The position numbers and the translations under genes were made by a program. Of a DNA stretch of 5,768 bases, positions 1 through 5,312 are shown piece by piece; positions within the stretch are counted from its first letter, which is position 1; each line of letters opens with the position of its first letter. Source of the stretch: Brachybacterium sp. (GTDB lineage: Bacteria > Actinomycetota > Actinomycetes > Actinomycetales > Dermabacteraceae); the NCBI GenBank assembly GCA_027322375.1, contig DAHVRS010000282.1, positions 1-5,768 on the forward strand, read 5' to 3'. The notes under the pieces were generated by a model, which saw only the letters and a program-made list of their open reading frames with translations, made no database searches and was not told where the DNA came from.

Positions 1-1227
1 AACTTCGTGGCCGACGGGCTGGTGCTGCCCGACCGCACCCCGTCCCCGGCCCTGCTGGATGCGAAGCATCACTACTCCCCCGTCGGCCTCGAGGTCTCCC
101 CCGGCACGGCGCGGATCACCAACCGCTACGCCTTCAGCGACCTGTCCCATCTGCGGGCCGAGGTGTCCGTGGACGCCCAGCAGACCTGGCAGGAGCTGGT
201 CCTGCCGGAGCTCGCCCCCGGGGCGAGCGCCGAGCTGGCGCTGCCGGCGCACGACGGCGCGGTCACCACGGTGCGCCTGCTGACCCGCGAGGCGCAGGGC
301 CCGGTCCCGGCCGGCCACCTGATCATCGCCGCGGACCACGTCGAGCAGGCCCGCCTCGCGGCGGAGACCACGCTGGCCCCCGCGCCGGAGGTGCTCCCGC
401 AGGAGGCGGCCGACGGGACCTGGTCGCTGGGTCCGGCGCGCTTCGACGACCTCGGCCGCCTGGTGGGTCTCGGTGGCCACGCGATCGAGGAGGCGGGCGT
501 GGACCTCTACCGCGCTCCGGTCGACAACGAGCGCGCACGCACCCGCTACCCGCTCGAGGCGCGCTGGAAGCGCATCGGGCTGGATGTGGCCCGTCGACGC
601 CTGGTCTCGATCGCAGCGGACGGCGAGCACCTCGTGGTGCGCAGCCGCATCGGTCTGGACGGCTCGGCGCTCGGCGCCGACGTGCTCGAGCGCTGGCGGG
701 CCGACGACGACGGCGCGGAGGTCGAGGTGACCGTCACCCCGTCGGAGATCTGGCCGAGGGATCTGCCGCTGCCGCGGATCGGCTGGACCTTCGCGCTGCC
801 CAACGCCCCGGACCAGGTGGAGTACGCCGGGTACGGCCCGCACGAGTCCTACCCGGACACGGGCGGCGGCACGACCTTCGCCCGCCGCCGCGCGAGCCTG
901 ACCGAGCTGCAGGTGCCGTACGTGTTCCCGCAGGAGAACGGGAACCGGGCCGGGACCGTGCACGCCGTCCTCTCCGGCGGCGGCGGGCCGGGCCTCGAAC
1001 TGCGCGCACCGGAGGGTCTCGGCCTCGCGGTGCGGCCCTGGTCCAGCGCGGAGCTGGATCTGCGCTCGCACGACGGGGCGCTGCGCGCCGACGGCCGCAC
1101 CTGGGTGACGCTCTCGGCGGCGCTGCACGGCGTGGGCTCGGCAGCCTGCGGTCCGCTCCCGCTGCCGCAGTACGTGCTCTCCGCCCGGGAGGAGACGTTC
1201 CGCTTCCGTCTGTCGACGACCGACTGA
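1..1227 (+). CDS. lacZ: Beta-galactosidase (GH2, LacZ type), C-terminal part, 5' end outside window
   Basis: The reading frame is open from base 1 and ends at TGA 1225-1227, giving 408 residues. It aligns by eye with E. coli LacZ from about Phe601 to the C-terminus. Landmarks in order are FVADGLVLPDRTPSPAL (residues 2-18, matching FCMNGLVFADRTPHPAL), RAPVDNE in the middle, YAGYGPHESYPD and VPYVFPQENG in the C-terminal galactosidase domain, and GVGSAACGP near the end. The enzyme hydrolyses terminal beta-D-galactosides such as lactose in the cytoplasm. The two catalytic glutamates (E461 and E537 in E. coli) lie upstream of the window, so activity cannot be judged here. Phe2 and Asp5 correspond to the sodium-site residues Phe601 and Asn604, and Cys383 sits where E. 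coli has Trp999; I recall Cys there in Arthrobacter-type enzymes. The GTG at position 7 is an internal valine, not a start. Family assignment is very secure; substrate preference within GH2 is inferred. Confidence 0.95.
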   Translation, partial: NFVADGLVLPDRTPSPALLDAKHHYSPVGLEVSPGTARITNRYAFSDLSHLRAEVSVDAQQTWQELVLPELAPGASAELALPAHDGAVTTVRLLTREAQGPVPAGHLIIAADHVEQARLAAETTLAPAPEVLPQEAADGTWSLGPARFDDLGRLVGLGGHAIEEAGVDLYRAPVDNERARTRYPLEARWKRIGLDVARRRLVSIAADGEHLVVRSRIGLDGSALGADVLERWRADDDGAEVEVTVTPSEIWPRDLPLPRIGWTFALPNAPDQVEYAGYGPHESYPDTGGGTTFARRRASLTELQVPYVFPQENGNRAGTVHAVLSGGGGPGLELRAPEGLGLAVRPWSSAELDLRSHDGALRADGRTWVTLSAALHGVGSAACGPLPLPQYVLSAREETFRFRLSTTD

Positions 1228-1246
1228 CCCTCCCGACACCCCGCGC

Positions 1247-1287
1247 TCACGGCGGCGCCCGCTAGGCTGAAGCGGGCGTCGCCGTGA
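1247..1287 (+). terminator. Long inverted repeat after lacZ; probable terminator hairpin or operator
   Basis: Two 17-base arms, 1247-1263 and 1271-1287, are reverse complements except at one position (G1255 opposite T1279, a G-U pair in RNA), with a 7-base loop AGGCTGA. It starts 20 bases after the lacZ stop, where a terminator is expected. No T-run follows, which is common for actinobacterial hairpins but weakens the intrinsic-terminator call. The same element overlaps a candidate -10 box for the next gene, so an operator role is a real alternative. Confidence 0.6.
1263..1268 (+). promoter_or_regulatory. Candidate -10 box TAGGCT for the membrane protein gene
   Basis: TAGGCT fits the actinobacterial -10 pattern TANNNT and lies about 50 bases upstream of the ATG at 1319. 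I see no convincing -35 at 16-18 bases spacing. It falls at the end of the left arm and in the loop of the 1247-1287 inverted repeat. A transcript starting near 1275 would carry only the right arm and could not form the full hairpin. Confidence 0.5.
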
Positions 1288-1308
1288 CGCCGTGACGAGG
1301 CAGGACCG

Positions 1309-1316
1309 AAGGGGAG
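1309..1316 (+). promoter_or_regulatory. Ribosome binding site AAGGGGAG that decides the ATG 1319 start
   Basis: The purine-rich AAGGGGAG lies just upstream of ATG 1319, with AAGG six bases and GGAG two bases from the start. An in-frame GTG at 1292 would add nine residues (VTRQDRRGA), but the Shine-Dalgarno would then lie inside the gene, so ATG 1319 is preferred. Confidence 0.7.
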
Positions 1317-1318
1317 CA

Positions 1319-2062
1319 ATGACTCAGGGGTACGGACAGCAGCCGGGCGGACAGGACCAGTGGGGCCAAGGCGGCCAGAACCCGTCAGGCGACTCCTGGG
1401 GCCAGCCCTCCCCCGCACCGCAGCAGAACCAGTGGGGCCAGCCCTCTCCCGCGGCCGCGCCGGGCGGCTACCCGGGTGCCGCGAAGCCTCCGGCCGGCCC
1501 GCAGTACGCCGGGCAGCAGTTCGGTGGTCAGCAGTACGCCGGCGCGCAGCTCGCGCCTGACTACGTGAACTGGCGGCGTGTCAAGCTGCTGGGCCTGCTG
1601 CTCCTGGGCGGCGCTGCGCTGCTGGTCATCTTCCGCGTGGGCGCCGGGATCGGTTACATCGTGGGCGCCGACGTCGTCAGCGACGCGAGCGCCGATGGGC
1701 TCCCGAGCGCTGTCGGCCTGGGGTCGAGCATCGTGGCGACCCTCTTCGCGATCGGGAACCTCGTGGTGAGCCTCGCGATGCTCGTCATCGCCATCATGGC
1801 GGCGGTCACCGGCCGCGGTAAGGCCCGCGTGGGCGGCATCATCGTCGCCGTCGCGATCCCCGTCGCGGTCGTCCTGTCCTGGATCATCGGCCTGATCATG
1901 ACCCTGATCATGTTCGCCGCCTCTACGAACGGCCTGCTCACTGCGAACGACTACCGCATCATCTACGGCGTGGACCTGCTCCGCGCGATCCTCATGGTCG
2001 CGGTGATCGCCTATGGCGCGTACATGGTGCACAGCACCGCACGCAAGAAGCTCGGCGCCTGA
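1319..2062 (+). CDS. Small membrane protein with Gln/Gly/Pro-rich repetitive N-terminus, four predicted helices
   Basis: The product has 247 residues. Residues 1-80 are low complexity and probably disordered in the cytoplasm, rich in Gln, Gly, Pro and Tyr. They carry three WGQ units with tryptophans at 15, 27 and 39, exactly 12 residues apart, and two QYAG units ten residues apart. A basic stretch (WRRVK, 85-89) precedes the first membrane helix at about 90-116. Further helices are at about 137-163, 171-201 and 213-236, and the tail ARKKLGA is basic. I do not recognise a catalytic motif or a named family. Actinobacteria have many such proteins with a Pro/Gln-rich head on a small membrane domain, mostly of unknown function. 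It appears to be monocistronic: the region ahead has its own candidate promoter and hairpins follow the stop. Gene reality is strongly supported by the RBS, codon bias and helix pattern; function is unknown. Confidence 0.9.
   Translation: MTQGYGQQPGGQDQWGQGGQNPSGDSWGQPSPAPQQNQWGQPSPAAAPGGYPGAAKPPAGPQYAGQQFGGQQYAGAQLAPDYVNWRRVKLLGLLLLGGAALLVIFRVGAGIGYIVGADVVSDASADGLPSAVGLGSSIVATLFAIGNLVVSLAMLVIAIMAAVTGRGKARVGGIIVAVAIPVAVVLSWIIGLIMTLIMFAASTNGLLTANDYRIIYGVDLLRAILMVAVIAYGAYMVHSTARKKLGA
1361..1452 (+). repeat. 36-bp periodic coding repeat (WGQ units)
   Basis: TGGGGCCA recurs at 1361, 1397 and 1433, exactly 36 bases (12 codons) apart. The last two copies extend to 20 bases (1397-1416 and 1433-1452) with one mismatch. 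A smaller repeat, GCAGTACGCCGG, occurs at 1501 and 1531, 30 bases apart. The in-frame spacing suggests growth of the disordered head by tandem duplication. Confidence 0.8.
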
Positions 2063-2081
2063 TCTGCTGAGAGCCTGAACG

Positions 2082-2100
2082 GCAGGCGCCCAGCGCCTGC
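2082..2100. terminator. Hairpin 1 in the convergent intergenic region
   Basis: A perfect 8-bp stem, GCAGGCGC (2082-2089) and GCGCCTGC (2093-2100), closes a 3-base loop CCA. It lies 19 bases after the stop of the membrane protein gene. On the + strand it is followed by TCTCGACTCC, which is not a proper T-run. It could stop + strand transcripts, or act as the second block for transcripts from the opposite gene. Confidence 0.5.
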
Positions 2101-2115
2101 TCTCGACTCCTGGCG

Positions 2116-2159
2116 ACGCCCCGGTCCCCTCCCGCCCCGGCGGGCGGAGGCCGGGGCGT
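2116..2159. terminator. Hairpin 2, long stem, probable bidirectional terminator
   Basis: ACGCCCCGG (2116-2124) pairs perfectly with CCGGGGCGT (2151-2159). The inner bases 2125-2134 continue the stem against 2141-2150 with two mismatches and one G-U pair, leaving a 6-base loop. On the + strand it is followed by TTCTCGT, a weak T-rich tail. It sits between two convergent stops (2062 on +, 2202 on -), where a shared terminator is expected. Confidence 0.7.
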
Positions 2160-2201
2160 TCTCGTGCTCGGCACCGGGCGTCGTCCAACGCCGACCGTGT
2201 C

Positions 2202-3809
2202 TCACGGGTCGAGGAGGAACGTCTCTCCGGAGTCCGTCGTCACGAGCGCTCTCCCGCCGCCGACGGCGCGGACCGCCTCGGGCTCGCCCGGCAGGTCCAC
2301 GCTCGCCAGGACCGTCCCCTCCTCCGCGTCGACGATGCGCAGGCGCCGCCCATCGCGCGGGTCCAGCGGATGCTCTCGCAGCAGCGGGTCCAGGACCACC
2401 ACGGTGCCCGCGGCGACGGTGCCGCGCACTGCAGCGTCCTCGCTCGCTCCGTCCTCCGTGGCCGCGGTGGTCAGCGGCAGGCTCCACTGCTCGGTGCCGT
2501 CGGCGGTGTCGTAGGAGACGAGCTGCCCGGCCTCGTTGACGATCACCATCGTGTCCCCGTCGATGCCGAGCCGGGAGCGGAAGCCGGTCACCTCGGCGAG
2601 GCCCTGCCCGCCGGGCGCGGTCCAGGCGCTCTGCGCGCCGGAGACGACGATCTCGCCGGTCACCTCGCTGCCCGCCTCGGTGCCGTGGGCGAGCACCCGT
2701 CCGTGGTCGAGCATGACCTCCCACTCCCCCGCCGGTGAGGGGTCCGAGGTCCACAGCGCCTCCCCGGCGCGGAAGGCGGTGGCCGTGAGCGCACCGTCCT
2801 CATCCGCGCAGGCGGTGAGCACCAGCGGGGCGAGGTCCGCCTGTGTCGGGGCGGGGACGGCCTCGGGGGCGGTCACGGCGATCCGGCAGTCCTCCTCGGG
2901 GCTGGCAAGGCGGCGGCCGACGGCGATGCCGGTCGCGGGGTCGAGCTGGAACCAGCCCTGCACCTCGTCATAGCGCAGCGGCACGGCCGGGACGATGCCG
3001 GAGTCCTCGAGGGCGGCGGCGAGGTCGAGGCCGGTCACGTCGTGGGCGGGGAGCCAGGTGCCGGCGGGATCCGGGCCGCGCGTCGTCTCAGGGACCTGGA
3101 ACTCCCACAGCGGCTCCTCGCCCGCGGTGAGGTCCACACCGCGCAGGGTGCACAGCCCGTCCGTGCAGGAGTGGAGGATGAGGAGGTCGCCGGTGAGGGA
3201 GAGCGGGACGCCGGGGAGGGTCTGCTCGGGCGGGAGCCCGTCGGGGCTGGAGAGGGTGGGATCCAGGTGGAGGATGCGGGTGGCGGCGCCGTCGGTGAGC
3301 AGCAGGCGGGTGCCGTCGGCGGCGAGCGCGGCGGACTCTCCCTCGGTTCGGGGAACCGTGCGCACGCTGTTCCCGGTCAGCAGCTCGAGCCGGTCGGCGC
3401 GGCGCACGACGGCCGGGGCCTCCGCTCCCTGCTCCGTGGCCGGGACCGTGAGCAGCCGGTCATCGCCCGCGAGCGGGTCGATGCGGGCGGCCTCCGCCGC
3501 GGGCCAGGGCGTATGCGCGGCGAGCACTGCGGGGAGCGTGAGCGCGGCGGTCAGCGCGAGGCCGAGCCCGCCCGCGAGCAGCCCTCGTCGGCCCAGCAGC
3601 CCCCGTCGGCCGGAAGGAACTCTCCGAAGCGGCAGCGCGAGCACCGCGGCGGCGAGCGCGGTGCCGGCGAGCACGCCCGCGGCGAGCCGGAGCGCGCCCA
3701 GCAGGAAGTGCGCCCCGAGCAGGGCGCAGATCCCGGCGAGGGCTGCGAGTGCGAGCGCGGTCCCGAGTGCGAGGACCGGGTCGGCCCCTTCGCGCTGCGG
3801 GTCGCTCAC
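2202..3809 (-). CDS. Membrane-anchored PQQ-type beta-propeller protein, coupled to tgt
   Basis: The product has 535 residues. The GTG start at 3809-3807 overlaps the tgt stop in the string GTGA, with GAGG four bases upstream as ribosome site. The N-terminal ~100 residues hold three hydrophobic helices, at about 12-32, 34-59 and 76-98. The loop between the second and third (62-75) is rich in arginine, which predicts an outside location for the long C-terminal part. Residues ~115-535 show repeats of the PQQ/WD-like beta-propeller type: LRGVDLTAGEEPLWEF (223-237), ALWTSD (351-356), LVSYDTADGTEQW (430-442) and LRIVDAEEGTVLASV (490-504). Four cysteines (215, 220, 308, 334) in this outer part could form disulfides. 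No catalytic residues, lipobox or PQQ-dehydrogenase signature are visible, so a binding or scaffold role, or assembly of envelope components, is possible but only inferred. The link to tRNA modification is not understood. Confidence 0.88.
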   Translation of the reverse strand: MSDPQREGADPVLALGTALALAALAGICALLGAHFLLGALRLAAGVLAGTALAAAVLALPLRRVPSGRRGLLGRRGLLAGGLGLALTAALTLPAVLAAHTPWPAAEAARIDPLAGDDRLLTVPATEQGAEAPAVVRRADRLELLTGNSVRTVPRTEGESAALAADGTRLLLTDGAATRILHLDPTLSSPDGLPPEQTLPGVPLSLTGDLLILHSCTDGLCTLRGVDLTAGEEPLWEFQVPETTRGPDPAGTWLPAHDVTGLDLAAALEDSGIVPAVPLRYDEVQGWFQLDPATGIAVGRRLASPEEDCRIAVTAPEAVPAPTQADLAPLVLTACADEDGALTATAFRAGEALWTSDPSPAGEWEVMLDHGRVLAHGTEAGSEVTGEIVVSGAQSAWTAPGGQGLAEVTGFRSRLGIDGDTMVIVNEAGQLVSYDTADGTEQWSLPLTTAATEDGASEDAAVRGTVAAGTVVVLDPLLREHPLDPRDGRRLRIVDAEEGTVLASVDLPGEPEAVRAVGGGRALVTTDSGETFLLDP

Positions 3810-5086
3810 CGGGCCTCGCCGTAGTAGGCGCCGATGGTCTCCTCCCGCAGGGCGTCGAAGGAGCCGTCCTGCAGGGAGGCGCGGATGCGGTCCACGAGCC
3901 GCACCACGAAGCGCTCGTTGTGGATCGTGCACAGCGTCGAGGCGAGCATCTCCTTGGCGCGGAAGAGGTGGTGCACGTACGCGGCGGTGTAGTGCGTGCA
4001 GGTGTAGCAGTCGCAGGTCTCGTCGATCGGCGCGAACTGGCGGCGATAGCGGGCGCCGGTGAGGTTCACCCGTCCGGTGCGGGTGTAGACGGCGCTGTTG
4101 CGCGCCACGCGGGACGGGGAGACGCAGTCGAAGGTGTCGGCGCCTGCGGCGATCGCGATGAACAGGTCGTCGACCTCGCTGATCCCCAGCAGGTGGCGGG
4201 GCTTCTGTTCGGGCAGCTCCTCGGTCACCCAGCGCACGATCGTGCCGAGGTTCTCCTTCTCGAGCGCGCCGCCGATCCCGAAGCCGTCGAACGTCCAGCC
4301 CTCCACGTCCATCGCGCCGAGGTCGCGGGCGGCCTGGCGGCGCAGGTCCTCGTACTGCGCGCCCTGGATCACGCCCCACAGCTGCTGGTAGGGGCGGTGG
4401 GTGCGCTCCGAGGTGAGGCGGGCGTGCTCGGCGAGGCAGCGGATGGCCCACAGCCGGGTGCGCTCGAGCGCCTTCTCCTGATAGCCGCGGGAGTTCATGA
4501 GGGTGGTGAGCTCGTCGAAGGCGAACATGATGTCCGCGCCGAGGCCGTGCTGGATCTGCATCGAGACCTCGGGCGTGAAGCGGTGCTCGTCGCCGTTGAT
4601 GAAGGAGCGGAAGGTGACACCGTCATCGTCCACGTGGGCGAGACGCTCCTTGCCCTCGCGCACGGCGTCGTCCTCGCCGCTCGCGGTGCGGGCCTTCTCC
4701 CCGCCGGAGAACTCGGAGGAGAGCACCTTCTGGAAGCCGGCCCCGAGGCTCATCACCTGGAAGCCGCCGGAGTCGGTGTAGGTGGGGCCGGGCCAGTTCA
4801 TGAAGGTGCCCAGCCCGCCTGCCTCGTCCACGAGATCGTGGCCGGGCTGGAGGTAGAGGTGGTAGGCGTTGGCCAGCAGGGCCTGCGCGCCGAGGTCCGC
4901 CATCGACTCCGGCAGCACCGCCTTCACGGTCGCCTTGGTGCCCACGGGGATGAAGGCGGGGGTCGCGATGTCGCCGTGCGGGGTGCTGATCACCCCGGCG
5001 CGGGCCGCCTCGCCGTGGCGGGCGGTGATCGTGAAGCCCACGTCAGCGGGGCTCGGGGCGGCGGACGGCGAGGACTCAGCAGGCAT
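3806..5086 (-). CDS. tgt: tRNA-guanine (queuine/preQ1) transglycosylase
   Basis: The product has 426 residues. It exchanges guanine 34 in GUN-anticodon tRNAs for a 7-deazaguanine in the queuosine pathway, in the cytoplasm. Seen in the sequence: TDSGGFQVMSL (104-114), whose Asp105 is the conserved active-site aspartate; FDE (Asp191) and GVIQG (Gln241), base-contact positions; FDCVSPSR with Asp320 as the predicted nucleophile; and zinc ligands Cys358, Cys360, Cys363 and His389 with the usual CxCx2Cx25H spacing. Bacterial Tgt is usually about 370-390 residues. The surplus here is a short N-terminal extension and a ~32-residue insertion (about 116-155) after the DSGGFQ motif. The loop normally reading GGLAVGE reads GGALEKE (272-278), and FDECTP reads FDELTT. 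These look like features of an actinobacterial clade. ATG 5086 is chosen because GGTGA lies five bases upstream; GTG 5095 would add three residues. It is first gene of a two-gene operon. Confidence 0.95.
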   Translation of the reverse strand: MPAESSPSAAPSPADVGFTITARHGEAARAGVISTPHGDIATPAFIPVGTKATVKAVLPESMADLGAQALLANAYHLYLQPGHDLVDEAGGLGTFMNWPGPTYTDSGGFQVMSLGAGFQKVLSSEFSGGEKARTASGEDDAVREGKERLAHVDDDGVTFRSFINGDEHRFTPEVSMQIQHGLGADIMFAFDELTTLMNSRGYQEKALERTRLWAIRCLAEHARLTSERTHRPYQQLWGVIQGAQYEDLRRQAARDLGAMDVEGWTFDGFGIGGALEKENLGTIVRWVTEELPEQKPRHLLGISEVDDLFIAIAAGADTFDCVSPSRVARNSAVYTRTGRVNLTGARYRRQFAPIDETCDCYTCTHYTAAYVHHLFRAKEMLASTLCTIHNERFVVRLVDRIRASLQDGSFDALREETIGAYYGEAR

Positions 5087-5091
5087 GGAGG

Positions 5092-5096
5092 TCACC
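5092..5096 (-). promoter_or_regulatory. Ribosome binding site GGTGA for tgt
   Basis: On the - strand GGTGA lies five bases before ATG 5086 and matches the GGTGA part of the anti-Shine-Dalgarno complement. This favours ATG 5086 over the in-frame GTG at 5095, whose only upstream purine patch (GGGA) is ten bases away. A leaderless or GTG start cannot be excluded. I found no convincing -10 box on the - strand for tgt. Confidence 0.4.
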
Positions 5097-5206
5097 GCAC
5101 CATGGTCCCACGGGCACGTGGCGCTCCACAGGCCACAGCGCCGACAGGGCAGAGCACGCGGCGAACGGCGGCCGGGTAACGCACACCGGCAGGGCCGGGC
5201 AGAGGC

Positions 5207-5224
5207 GGATCCACTAGGATCCAC
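5207..5224 (+). promoter_or_regulatory. Candidate promoter/operator: TAGGAT box inside a doubled GGATCCAC
   Basis: TAGGAT at 5215-5220 matches the actinobacterial -10 pattern on the + strand and lies about 95 bases ahead of the proposed start of the last gene. It is embedded in two copies of GGATCCAC (5207-5214 and 5217-5224), ten bases apart, which is about one helical turn. Because GGATCC is itself palindromic, 5207-5222 is also an inverted repeat except for its centre. There is no clear -35. A regulator binding here could affect both the + gene and tgt. Confidence 0.45.
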
Positions 5225-5230
5225 GCAGCG

Positions 5231-5252
5231 CCGGGCGTCCGGAAGACGCCGG
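5231..5252 (+). other. Leader hairpin in the 5' region of the last gene
   Basis: GGCGTC (5234-5239) pairs with GACGCC (5245-5250) across a 5-base loop CGGAA. The stem extends by CC (5231-5232) with GG (5251-5252), leaving G5233 bulged. It would lie at the very start of a transcript made from the TAGGAT box. The following bases 5257-5277 contain CCCGGG and GGGCCCGGGCC and can also fold. It may be an mRNA-stabilising or regulatory leader, but I recognise no riboswitch class. Confidence 0.35.
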
Positions 5253-5312
5253 ATCGCCCGGGAGACAGGGCCCGGGCCGCATGCACCGTCGGCCGCGCGG
5301 AAGGGGATCGCG

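Noticed and set aside
849..1418. - strand 189-codon frame across the end of lacZ
   Set aside because: Antisense to the well-matched LacZ C-terminus and to the hairpin region; no recognisable features.
1385..2188. - strand 267-codon frame opposite the membrane protein gene
   Set aside because: His/Asp/Arg-rich reverse reading of hydrophobic codons, a common shadow artefact.
2995..4062. + strand open frame of 355 codons opposite the propeller gene
   Set aside because: Extreme Ser/Arg/Pro composition and complete overlap with a better-supported - strand gene; a shadow frame.
3810..4451. - strand frame continuing upstream of the propeller gene, giving a 749-residue version
   Set aside because: This part lies in another frame of tgt and is Arg/Pro-rich noise. 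The GTG at 3809 with the GTGA overlap is a much better start.
3749..5179. Long + strand open frame opposite tgt (476 codons)
   Set aside because: It is antisense to the unmistakable tgt gene. Its composition (Val/Gly/Ala/His-rich, no domain pattern) is what high-GC shadow frames give.
5087..5312. A tRNA, riboswitch or other structured RNA gene in the divergent region
   Set aside because: Hairpins are present, but no cloverleaf, no T-loop GGTTCGA-type element and no known riboswitch core can be seen.
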